Shown: positions 1-12,679 of the stretch, in pieces
How positions within the stretch are numbered: the first letter of the stretch is position 1
Layout of the letters: each line of letters opens with the position of its first letter
Notes under the pieces: model-generated
Told to the model about the DNA's origin: nothing
Seen by the model: the letters and a program-made list of their open reading frames with translations, nothing else
The model's database searches: none
Source of the DNA: Gymnogyps californianus
Taxonomy: Eukaryota > Chordata > Aves > Accipitriformes > Cathartidae
DNA length: 64,000 nt
Assembly (NCBI RefSeq): GCF_018139145.2
Contig: NC_059483.1
Span: forward strand, 434,001 to 498,000
Reading direction: 5' to 3'
Program-made: the position numbers and the translations under genes

Positions 1-2948
1 TCTTACCATTTAACCCTGAGAATACCCACAGAGAAATGGTAATACAAATGTCGGTTGAATTAGATTTCCTGTACTTTCTGGGTTTTGCAATCATTTTCAT
101 GGCACTACATTGCAGTTTTGAATATATGGTAATATGGTAAGTTACGTTGTTTTCATTTTCATTCATGTTCTGTGCATGTTTCTGCTTCAGTTATTGCAGT
201 AGTGCTTCCTGGGATCTCTTTACCTACCGCGCAGACCTGCTGAACAAGGAATGGCTTTGAGGCAACTTACGTTGTAGCAATGCATTACAGAATGGGATTA
301 GGAGCAGACGTTACTGATACAGCGATGCTGGTACTTGTTGCTGCATGTTTGTGCTAGGCAAAATGACAGTACACTCTCCGCTGCGGAACCCAGACCTATG
401 CCGGAGACTGGTGCGACGTATTACAATTTGGTGACCGCGTGCAGCCCAGTTGCAGAATTGCACCACGGACTGTTTTGATTGCCACTTTCCTTTCTCCTTT
501 CCCTTCATCCTTTGCCCTTCATGTCCTGTTCTCTACCATCACAAAATGCTTTTGTGGATGTATCTTTTAATATCTCCACACCAACATGGCTTGTCTTCTG
601 CATGAATCAGACTTTATTGTTCTTTTCTATGTCATGTTTTCATTCTCAATTCCTGTTCTAAGTGCCCCTTACAATATACTTTTTCATTATAATGCTTTTC
701 CAGAAATGCCATCTGACGTACCAGTATAATTTAAGACAATGGGGTTTTTTTAGTTGTTCTTCCTCTAACCCTGGTTCCTACAGAACACATTTTTACGTTT
801 TAATTCCTCTTTTTTCTCTTTTTCCTAATGAAAACTGAATTTTGCTCTTAGTAATATTTTCTTGTACGTTACCCATGTTTTGAGTCAGTCAAGTTTTCTC
901 CTCTGTTACACTGCAGAAATTTATATTTTATGAATTAACATTTCAGTGCAGAATTCCTTCACATAACTTGCAGTAATGCACAGGTAAAGAGAATGATTTT
1001 TAAAAACCCCCAAACCTACCAAACCCAATGACTGTAATGTCTGTCAGAGCCTCTAAGAGTCATCTGGCTGAAAGGGACAGACGAAAAGAAAACAGGGAAA
1101 GTTATGTCCTTGTATCCATGCTGGCTGCAAACATGCTGCATGGCTAATGCAGTAGGAAACTTCTAAAAGCCCACTTTAATTCTGTCGTTTTTGCCGGTTC
1201 CTGGTGTCTTAGCCTTGGGAGCGCCGTGCATACTCTGAATTAATGGTTCTGAAGATCTTAAACTTAGATTATATATGGCTTGGCTTTGCGATCATCTGTC
1301 TCTATCCTAGGTGAGTAGTAATATTTGCTACAAACAGGAAATACCAGTGAGACAGAGGAGAAGAGCAAGGGGAGAAGCAGCCATGAGGTGAGGGTGGCTT
1401 TTTAAAAAGGAGTCTGAAGGAGCAGGGCTTGATGGCATAAGGTGCTGTGGGTCAGAGCTGTCACAAACAGGGTGATGGGTCTTTGCTTTACGTCTCCTAA
1501 CTGTGATAGTAAAACGCCTTTTCTTTGACAAGGAGGTCGAGGGTAGTGGTTAAGAGGTGGTGGTTTCTTCTTGCACCAGTGACAGCTGTGGTTAAAATGC
1601 TGTTGCTGGCTCTGTTTTGTACTTGAGTCCTTCTGTGACAATTAGTTTCTAATTAGAGTTTCAGCCTTCCAGGAGATCACATTAATCTTCTGAAAATTTT
1701 ATTTAGTGATTTTTAAATAGCAGTGTATCAGTGGTGCTATAAATAGAGCATATAGTTTATAGGTGGATTTATGTCCTGCTGTGCATCTTTGAATCTCTAT
1801 TTTTAATTCTGCTTGAATCTTGCTACCAAGTCTGTTGTTTTTTGTGTGCTGAGGAACGCATATGTCTCCTTGATGCTATTGATTTGCTCCCGATTTGGCT
1901 GTCTGTTATCCTGTACAATTTTTTTGGCTCAAAGGTGCAGTTTTAAAAATAGCGTCATGCGTTGAACACGGAATGGAAAGCCCTGCAGCTTTAAATCTCG
2001 CAGTCCTGGCCCTTCTCTGCGTCTGAAGCAGATACTTCCAGCTGAAGGAGAGGTGCATAGCCCGCCTGTGAGCTCTGAGCCGAACTGTTGGTTTGCATCA
2101 GCAGCACAGGAGCTCTGCACACAGCGATGCTTGTTTTGGCAGAGGCGCTCTGTTTATACAGCGAGTGCCCGGAGCCCTCTCAGTCTGGCAGATGGATGGA
2201 GCCGGGTAGGCAGTGCGGGAGGCTGCCCGAGCAGTACCTAGCACTGGGGCCAGGGCTGCAGATGGCCATGCGGTGATGTTTATGTGGTGCTGCTGTACCT
2301 GCGTGTGCTGTGAAAGGGACTTCTGTGAGCCTGTGAAGGTGAGAAGATTGTGGAGCATCACTAGAACAGCATTAGTTATCTTATTTGGCTGTTTTATTTA
2401 AATCTCCAGTAGAACTTGACCTCGTTTTGTGGCATCAGCCTTGCAAACGCTGCGTTTTCCTCCAGGCACTGCTGCTGAATTTCTGTGGTTGGTTTTTTAT
2501 ATAGCTTTTCTTTACTTCGGAAGCTGGGAAGTGTGAAAAAGGCTCCTGTCTGAGTGAGTGTTGCAATCTATAAACAAGATCAAACGTGGTGCTGCTTTTG
2601 GGGGTTTTCTGGTTTTGTTGTTTTGGGGTTTGGCTTGTATGATACAACGAACGATGAAAGAAGGGGCTAGTAAATGCAGCCTGATGTCAGAGGGAGATGT
2701 TTGGATTGGTAGCTTTTTAAATGGGACCTCTTGTTTTGCTGTTTTAGCTGTGCAAAATGTATTTTCAGGAAGTAGTAAACAAACTGCAGAATCATATTTT
2801 TCCTCCAGGTAAAAAAAGAGTAAGAGCATACTGCTTCCCATGGAGTCGGTGACCTTCAGAAATGAATAAGTACTTTTCTTTGGTTTCATTTAACTGTGTA
2901 GCTAGGCATTGCCCTTTCACAAGTCTGAGTTAACAATAAGCTGTACTT

Positions 2949-2970
2949 CCCCCCCCCCCCCCCCCCCCCC
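2949..2970. repeat. Poly-C homopolymer, 22 bases
   Basis: An uninterrupted run of 22 C on the + strand, in otherwise AT-rich non-coding DNA. A run this long is prone to slippage, so the exact length may be a sequencing or assembly estimate. Confidence 0.95.
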
Positions 2971-4779
2971 ATTTATTAAATATTGAAGAGAGACATTTAG
3001 GGCTTTGACGCTCTGATCTCCAATGCAAAATAGAAGATACTTCTCTTCGAGTTGTTGCATTTAGCTCTCCAGTGCATTGTGGCTCCAGTGTTTGGAGAAA
3101 AAAGAAATGTGGGATCCAGACTTTTTTTTGCCATTTGCCTTTGCCGTAGATGAATGTTTGCCTAGGGTTTGTTATCACCTGCAGAAGACATGGTTGAGAA
3201 ATTGCGCACTGTTGTGTTTGAAGCATATATGCCTAATCACATTTATTTAATAGACTCGTTATTTTCCTTTGGGAAGATCTGGATCTTCTATACTGGGACA
3301 TGTACTTTTTCTCCCTGCATTCATCAGTCTTCATAATAAAAGTGACACGCAGGTGGCTCCTGGGAACAGCTCTGTTAGAAATGCAGAGCTGAAGTGGTAC
3401 AGACCGTTGAGGTAGAGGGCAGTACGAAAGGTGGGGTTTATTTATATTCCATGTTCCAGGTTGATAGATCTGTATACTTTGCATCTTGGCATGTGTAACA
3501 TCAGGCTAATACATCACCTCTTGAGAGGGGGAGAGCATAGGATACCATGTTCTGTGCTCTCTAGATCAGGTATGGGCAGTTCTGCTGTCAGGGTAGCCTG
3601 AGAAGCCTTTCACTTTGTGTTGTGGAGGTGCTGCTGCAGTAAGATTTGTCTCTAGATGGAGTTCTGGATGAGGCTTCTCGCTTTTTACAAGAATACTGAA
3701 AGCAACATAGTGATTTCAGTATTTAGTTAATTCAGTGTTTCCTATGGATTTCTAGACAAGTGCCCTGTTGCCTTACTCTGCTGGGTATTTGTCATCCCTC
3801 GAACGCACCTCTCTCTTTGATGTCTCATTGTTTAGTGTTTTCTTCTTCCAGGTTTCTGGAGGCACACATGCCGTGTGTCTGCAGCCCCAGGGAGCGTGCG
3901 TGTTCTTGTGCTGTAGTGACTGCCCTTGCCTACATTGCTTCTCCTTGTCCTTGACAAGCTAAGTTTGCCACTTTGAGCAATCTGATGGATTTAGCTGGTG
4001 CTAACGTAGGAGCACCCTGCAGCACTTGGAGCTAAACAACAAGCTACGTTTGAACAAGAAAGGAATCTCTGAAGCCAGCTCTATTGCATAGCTTTCTGGC
4101 AAGTGTAATATTAGCTGATGTACTATGTGTACGTTATATTAGAAAGGCTTTAAATAAGGGAACAGTATGTCGAGAAATGCTGTACAGGAATGACAAAGAA
4201 ATATGTTCACAGGAAACATGAATCCTGCTGTTTTGAAATAGTTGTCTTTTTGTATAAACTGTTGATTGGATCAACTGCTTCCAGGATGAATTTTGGTTAC
4301 AGTCACACTCTGTTGTACCTGCAGAAAATACTACAGCTAAAAATAAATTAAAAGGAACTGAAGTAAACATAGAAGTGTAGTTGCTGTGCTCATGTACAGG
4401 AGCCCTTTAGACTAAATACTTGGAGATGACTTGCATGTTAAACTTCAACAGAGAAACGTCCCCTGAAAAGGGGGAAAAATCCTTGCTCTCGCATGTGGCT
4501 ATTCTGTGCAGAGTAATCACGCAGAGACGTTTGTTCTCCCAGACTCCAGACCCAGTTTGCTTCATTGCTTTGCAAGTCAAATTTGATTTGCAATCTGAAA
4601 ATTAAACTCTGTTCTTTACAAATGAATATGTAAGATGCAATAATAATCTGTATTTATCAGATAGCAGCTTGAAGCATACAAAAACCCAAACCAAACTACT
4701 CTCTGGGAAGTGTTAACGGTAATTTTGTCTCTAAGGTAATGAGACGTGATTTGGACATACTGGGGAAAACAGAATGAGT

Positions 4780-4820
4780 AAAAAAAAAAAAAAAAACCCA
4801 CAACAAAAAAAACCCTGCAA
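4780..4820. repeat. A-rich simple repeat
   Basis: A 17-base A run (4780-4796) is followed by further A blocks broken by CCC and CAAC. It could be an old retroposon tail, but no recognisable element body lies upstream, so it is called only as simple sequence. Confidence 0.7.
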
Positions 4821-7596
4821 AAAAACCCTGTCATTTTACATAGTCACTTTCTGATAAAAGCTTGTATAAACTTGTTTCCAAATCCACCCTCTCCTCCCAG
4901 TTTCTATACTTAATTTTTGTTCAACTTTACCTCATTTCCTATCCTTATTATTGTGACTTCTGGCCTGATTGGCAGTCACCCCTTAATTAAATATCTGCAG
5001 CTGCTAAAATAAACATCCATGAATGTTATTTTGGCCGTATCTTTTGCTGTGTCATCCTTTTTCACCTCAAAAATCAAGTTCCTGCAAGCCCTTGTGTATA
5101 ATTCAGTTCTTTCCTATTTTTCCATTCAGATTGTTGTATTCATTCCCTTGGACTTGCCTTACCCATAATGTTGGCGTTACTGCCCCGTTTATGCAACCAG
5201 CACCGCTGATTTTCTCCTTGACTAGTCTGTAGCTTTGGAAAACCATTACTGAATTGGACCACCAAGCCTTACTCTTTTGCATTCAGAAATATCTTTTCGC
5301 AAGATTTCAGAAGTTTGAGGTCAAGAAGGTAAGGTCTTTGGCAGCAATGGGGTTTTTAAAAGGAATGAAAGGGGCCATAGACATCATCTTCAGGGAGATG
5401 TTACACTGTGTTGTGTCAGTCCCCTTCTGTCTCTAGGGTGTAAATAAATACTTGCGGGCAGAGCTGGTGCCTGGTCCTGCGTGTCTCCATCCCATTTGAG
5501 GAAACAGCTTGTGTAATGTTCTTTGCCTCAGCCCACCGCTCCCGGCTGATGGGCAGTCAGGGATGCATGTGCGTGAACTGCAGGTGGGAAAGGTGTAAGT
5601 CAGCTTTGTAGCTTCAGTTACCTCTTAACCAGTTAGTAAGTGATAGCATTTGCTTCCTGAGAGGCGTGATGCCCCAGGCAGGTAGATTCAAACAGGGGGA
5701 AAGCATAGAGCCCGCCAAGCTCTGCCGCGCTGGAAGTGCTGTGCTACAGGGAACACCCATGACCAGCGATTGTACTGTACTAACAGAGGCTTTCCTGAAG
5801 CTCCCCTGTGGAATAGCTTAAGTTGGTTGTGATGGATGCTGCCTGCAATTCTTTCTGATACAGCAAGTACGATGTCACGTGGCAGCAGCATCTTCCGCCG
5901 CTCTGCCTGCCCCGCAGCGACTGCTGAAGTTGAAATATTGGTCTCCTTTGGGGACTTCTGCCGCTGACAGATATGAGGAAAATACAGCTGGTTGCTTTAT
6001 AGCTAAACTCTGTTTCTGACACTTGAAGCAGCAAATGAAGTCACATCTCCATTTCATATTGAATTAGGTGACAAGGCCATGGGAGAGTCACGCTGCAGCT
6101 GGCTTTACCAGATACCAAGTTGTGGGTGAGGGTTTGTACGTGTACCTCGGGCCGTAGCTTGATGTATGTTTCTTTTGGCACCAGTGCCAACTTAAGCAGT
6201 CCCAGGTCACTTTTCCCTCCTGTAGTGTTCCTGCAGTCCTGCTGGTATGCAGTGTGTGGATCCTTATGGTGAACCAGGTTTGGGAACTTATTAAGAATAA
6301 AAACATCTCCGAGTTCCTTATCGCTGGGTCGGTCCCCAGGTTAGCTCGCACCTCGGCCTCGCAGGGAGTTGTTGTTCTTTCTGTCCTCCTGCTGTGCCAA
6401 CACAAAGTTAGGCAGGGAGCTGCTTAACTTGGCACCCCCACCAAAGAAAGGGAATGCTAAATCGCACGCGAGTCTCTCGAGCATATTGTAAAATGTTGCT
6501 CCGTTGCAGTTGCTGACTAGCCTTGCTGTCCCTTGTTAGGTATCTGCCATCTCTTCCCCTTTCTGCAGAGTGAGGACGTGCTGGCCATGCAGGAATGCTG
6601 GGACCCACATGCGTGGCTCTGGGTTGGCAGATGTAATGTGAGCGCACACGTGTTTTAGTAGTCATTGCTCATGATTGTTTAACTGCTGTGAGTAAGGTAT
6701 AAAGCCATTTCCTCTTGGTGTCGGTTCCCTGCTCTAGCTGTTATCTTAGGCAGGCAAAGGGATTGTACTGGATTTTTTTCTTGTATTGTTTTCAGGGTCA
6801 TTTTTCATTTTTGTTTTCTCACGGTGTTTTTTTTTCCATAGCCAGGATGATCTTCCCACCATTTTGAGGGTTAATTGCCCACAGGCAAAGGCTGTTTATC
6901 TCTTTTAGAAACCCCAGTTATAATCTAACCGATGAGCTGTACTATGAAAAACACACAGCAAGACTTCCTTGAGTTGTCCATCTGTTTGTATGCTTTCCTT
7001 AGCCAGTTTGGTTTTGATTTGGATTTAGGAGCGTAATAGGGACAGCTGAAAACAGTTGCTGGCAATGATGACCAGTAGTTTCTGTTAACAGAAGCCTGTT
7101 AAAATGCAAAGCTGCTATAGTTTCTAAGATTCAATCGGCCAATAAAATTTTGCAGGATAACTGCACAATGTGTCATGAGGAATCACACTGGACCTGTTCT
7201 TTGTTTTTCTTTTGTATTCTTCTTGGCAGTAAAGCCAAGGCAGATATTGCATAATGCAGGAGCATGTATGCGCACTGGACACTTGCTGAGGGAAGGTGGA
7301 AGGTGGATTCTTACATGAATCCACACGTGAGTGGACAGTTGTGTTTCTAGGGATGGTTCAGCGCAGCAGTATTTGGATCTTCTGTCTGTATTTAATCGAG
7401 AGGTGAATGAACAGAAATCTTCTCCCTTACATATGCTATTACAGAGGATTTGCAATGATATAAACATGCAATTTGAAATAAATAGTGAACCAAAGAGTCG
7501 GTAGTATCAAATGTGTGGCAGTGTTGCAGCAGACAGACGAAAAGGATTACAGGTCCAAGTTGTAACTACAGACATATCCGCAAATGTAATATGTGG

Positions 7597-7745
7597 GTGT
7601 GGAATCTCTGTTCTTGGAGATGCTCAGAAGCCCCCTGGACACAGTCCTGGCCAACTGGCTCTAGGTGGCCCTGCCTGAGCAGGGGGCTTGGACCAGAGGA
7701 ACTCCAGAGGTCCCTTCCAACCTCAGTTGGTCTGTGATTCTGCCA
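7597..7745 (+). mobile_element. CR1 LINE, truncated 3' end
   Basis: The block carries the conserved CR1 3' tail: TTCTTGGAGATGCTCA, CAGGGGGCTTGGACCAGA, then GGTCCCTTCCAACCTCAG, and finally GTGATTCTG as the degenerate terminal octamer. CR1 is the dominant LINE of birds and other sauropsids. It usually survives as 5'-truncated copies like this one of about 150 bases, with no reverse transcriptase coding sequence left. It is diverged from the typical consensus and probably old. It is the clearest sauropsid marker in the window. Confidence 0.88.
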
Positions 7746-10700
7746 CATCCTTTAAAAAGCAAAGCATTAGAAAAAGCTCTCTCAACTGTAGGTCATAAAT
7801 AGCTTATTGCATCACCCAGGTGGATCAGGCAGTGTAATTTGTATTACTTTTTTTGTTTACTTTGGGACCCATGATAAATTTTGCAGTATGCTATGTCATT
7901 ATCAGATCCAGGAGGGACACTACACGGTGTCTACTCATGGGACAGTAGGGTTGATATCACCTTGACTCAGATGTTTAAAGAGTCATGTGCTGCAGGTGTC
8001 ACGCAGGGAGGTGACTTCTGGCTGTCGATTGCATTTAATTGAATACGTTGAAGGTACCTCATAGTAATTCGTGATGTTTAGATATCTCTTCATTGTACCT
8101 CACAGGGATTCTATGCATGGCTTCATAGAAATGTGCACTTGGATGTTTTAATGCAGATCTATAATGATACTGAGGCCTAATGGCCTCCGTACATTTTTTG
8201 CGCTGTACAAATACTGAAGTAGAGAGAAATGGGGAAAAATGCAGGGCCAAATGAGAAATTACAGTGTAATTACAAGACACAGAGGTTAACAGCCCTGTCC
8301 CTGTATCAAGAGTTGTGGTTTTTCTACAGCCGCAGGTTGTCAGGCTCTCAGTTTCATACCTCTTAAAAAGACAGTTCTTATTGAAGTGCAGGAGTTGTGG
8401 GAGTAATGTGAATTTGGGGTTGTTACTAATTCAGTGGAAACTGCAGCAACACCCAAAAGATTGATTCTGCTTCCTGTGACACATGGGTTGTTGAACAGAT
8501 GTTTGTGTACTAGTGTTCAAGTCACCCCTGCATGAAAGCAGTAAAAGGTATTCTCCTTAAGCCTCCTTTGACTCCTCAAAATAACAAATATTGCCAAGAA
8601 TATGTTGGGATGGAAACAAGAAAATTAAAGCTAAATTTGAGAATCATGCATTTTAAGTAATCTCAAGCCCCCTTTTCTACAGATATCTTCCTATTCACAA
8701 AATTTCTTGAATCTAAAGGGACTTGATCCTGAACATTGTCAAGATACACTTTCTCTAAATCTTCTACTTAGTGCAGTTTGCCATCTTTTTGCTTTTAGAG
8801 GGAAAAATAATATACAGTATTCCATGTTGACAAATATACAGGAATAAGTCCATTGGAAATGTGAGAATTTACCAAGGTCCATTCACCCACCTATAGTTCG
8901 CAGCAAAGCAGCAAGTAAAAAAACCCCTCCTTTTCCCTGGCATTTGGTTTCTCCATCAGCAGCAGACCATAAGCAACTGGTCAAGTAAAATATTTTCCAA
9001 AATTATTTTGATCCTATCTTTTATAGTAGTACTGTCCCATTTTCAAAACCCACTGTTTTGTGTGGGTTTTAGTTGTTTATTGGTTTGGTTTTTTTTCCTG
9101 CGAAGAACTTTCTCAAGCACTTTTATTTTTCACTGGGTTTTTTTTTTTCATTTGCACTAATTTGTGGTGGGTCCCCCATCCAAAGAAATTTCATATAAAG
9201 ATACCTTAAAATAATTTGTCAGTTTGGAATTCAGAGCCACCGCTCAGCAGACGGGAGCAGGAAGTAAATAATTCTGTATCCAGCTGAAAGTTTAAAGAGA
9301 CTCGGGGGAAGTGAAAAGTAATTACCTATATCGAGCATTCAGTTAATAGTTCTAATAAATACAGAGCGTGTTCTGGGAATACAAAGAGCAAGCACTCAGG
9401 CCCTCACTTGGCGTCTCGGATGAGAGGGGGCACTCCAGGTACCCCCGTGTCACCGGGGGTCTGGGGATGCGCGGGTCGGCAGGACGTGTGCTCCGCAGGG
9501 CGCTGGGCGAGCTGGTCCCAGCCTCGCGGGGGTCCGATGGAGCAGGGCCGGGGGGCAGACACGAAGGATGCTCTTTTTTTTTTTCTCCCCTCTGATTTTT
9601 ATTCCCTGTAAGGTGTTAATTAGAGATCTTATTTACTAATGAACTAACTGTCTTGTATCTGTCGTCAGAGACTGCGGGTCTCCGATCCTGTGCGTGCCTG
9701 AGGCAGGAGACCATCTGCCCACCCGATGTGAATGCTTGGCCCGAGTCGCCGTGCCTCGGCTGCTCCCTGTGCCTGTCCCTGCACCTGCGGCACGCTGTCT
9801 TGGCCAGCCACGCGCTAACGATGCTGTTAACGAGGAGTGTTTCCAAACAGGAAGTCTTAAGTCTTAGGACTTTCTATGAGTCTCCTAGATTTTTCTGCTT
9901 GTATCGCTGTACTGCCTTCAGCACAGTGGGGAAAAGAAAACAACTTCTGAATTTTTTCGTGATTAGTTTTCACTGCCGCTCGGGGTGCTCAGTCACCAGG
10001 AAGCGTGATTAATCCAGGCATCTTAGGCACTGTTAGCTGCCTTCCGGGGCTGCTCTCCGCGGTTGTCATTCTCAGCTCCCCTGTCTCACCTTGCCCTATA
10101 TATTTTTATTCCAAGTAACATGACGCTTTTCAGTCACATTTTTAAAGCTCCAGATAAGGGAGGAGGAAGCAGGAGCTGAGCAATCTCCTTACAGTAGGCT
10201 TGCTCTGAATTCTGCTGTTTGCTTAAGCTAGCTGCCCTGCTTGTTTAAAAAAAGCAGTCAGTCTTCTTGGTGAATGACTTTGTGGTATGTGCATTTGCTG
10301 AAGTAGTTTTAAAAGAAGGGTGAAACACCTTTAAAGGAACGGTTGTGTTTAATCTTCAGCAACACCAAAAGGCAAAATCATAGGTTCTCTTTGGGCTGTG
10401 TGTTGCAGAATAGACACATAGAAAAAGTTTTACAAGAGGGAAAGCCTGACAGTGTTGAAAGTGCTAGGAATTGGATAAGATCTTGAGGGGCAGAAAGCAT
10501 AAGGTCCTCACGTGGTTTCATTCGGTTCACGGCATAATGCCAAAGCAGTTTTCAGTATACCTCCTGGTAGGAGGTCATGCAGGTCCAGTCTATCTGGACT
10601 GAGTCAATATACTGGAAAATTGTCTTGCAAGGGAGATTGACTAATTGAATTGTAATACCTATTTTTATACAAACATTGACCATTACAGTATTTAGTTTAC

Positions 10701-12679
10701 CAGCATCTGTTCAGGACAGATTGCCAGTCATCTTAAATCAATAATATGTCACCAGCATTTGCCAGGGACCCAGTTTGTGCTGAGTCTTCCCTTTCTAAAG
10801 CCTTGTCAGTATGGAGAAAGTACTTACGTTATCTCAGTTCTGTTCCAGAATAGCACTTTGTACAGCCGTTCGCTTTTTAATTGGAAAAAAACCCCTTCTT
10901 GTTATTCCAGAATAATATCCACACAGCTGGTAATTATAAAGTAATTGTCCCAACATGGTTTAATCTACTATAGCTGTTCTGGTTTATTTTGTGTCACAGG
11001 TATAGGAAGATAACCTGAAGAGATATGCTGAAGTCAATTGACTTTAAAAGGGGGGGAAGAGAAAGTTTCTACAAATTTTTTCTCTCACAAAACTCGTGTC
11101 TGAGAGGAAGAGTGTACTACTAGTGTAATTTATAGTAATTATACACACACTAATTAGACCCAACTGGGAGTAAATTAAGCTTATAGAAACTCTTTATTGC
11201 AAAGTAATGTTGAAGTCCCATTAGTTCTACGACACTGAAATGTGCAAATTTCAGCTCAGAGCGAATCTCTGCTGTGGAAGAGCTGACAGCCCAACATGAT
11301 CAACAGTTGTTTGGTTCTGGGACACTAGGTCAGTCCCACTCTCGCTCACCTTTACCACTGCCCAGTACAAAAGTATTTATTTATGGGGGCGGGGGGGAAG
11401 TTATTTCAAATTACTTTCTGAAAAATTTGCATCAAATTTGTGGATCTTTCTTTTTTTCATCTGCCATTAATACTAAAATTTCCTTCCTCTGGAGTAGATA
11501 CAGATCGTTACAAATGGATTGATAGGGTTCTTTTTGAGAAGCCAGCTTGTTTTGTAAGGCAATTAAGAGGAGTAATAAGATTGTATCAGTGTGCTGAATA
11601 GAAAAGTCTATGCTGTGCGGATTACAGCAAGTTGGCAAAGCAGTAAGTCGAGCTGCGTGCTATTGCAGATAAAGGATCTGTGGACAAGGAGCTAAGGAGT
11701 TAGGCCACAGGGAGCTGGTTGACGCTCTCTAGGTCAGGCATGCCCTGTGCACGAAGGATCTTTGTTTCCTTCTAGACCATACGAAGAAATCGGATCAGTG
11801 ACAGTCCTAGGAAAGTCTTAATGAAATTACAAATTCCAAGAAGAGGTGTCTTACTGAATGTGTACCACTTCGACATACACATGTCCCTAGATCTCAGAGA
11901 CAGCGTATTCTCTGTACAGTACTAATGTCATGCATATTGTTGGTCCTGCTGATTAATATGAATTCTCAGCACTAATTTTCCATTAATCTATCCAGAGATC
12001 CAGGGTTTCTACAACTAAACTTGCTTAAGAGAGCAGTTGATATTTCTGCAGTCACTACAGGCTGAAAGCTGATATGCTGTGGTTTCTAGCAACTGAACTC
12101 CTCTAGAAAATAAATCAGCTGAGTTTTCCATATGTCTAATTGGTTTTCCTATTGATGTGATAGCAAACAGAGAACCTCAGTGTAAAGCTGCGGGGAAGGA
12201 GCCTTGCTGACCCTGCTCCGCACTAGCCAGTGTTGCCTGTCCACTGCAGGGTGTTAGTTTTGTTGCATTAAATATAGAATATTGAAACTAGAGAGAAGGA
12301 CACAATTAACTCTAATAGCATTTTTTGTTTTGTAAAGTCTATATTCACAAGACGAATATGGAAATGTGTTCTGCATTTGGGGAGTAAGCCATGAGTTAGC
12401 TGGTAGTTGTTTAAATAAAATAATCTGGGATGCTGCCCAGTGTTTAAATCAAGCTGCTGGGTCTGGGGAGAAATAGAAATGTGTACCATTAAAGCTTGTT
12501 TGCTAAATGTGTAGGGCATGAATCACAACCTGTTTATCCAGCGTGTTACAGGGCTGTTTGCTGCGTCTACAGAAGCCAAAACGTGTATTTGGTTTTGCAT
12601 GGTTTAAAACCAATTAAAACAGATTTCTTTTTTGAAAACGTAAGTGGCAGTGGTACCGAGTATCACTTTCAGTCTTTAC

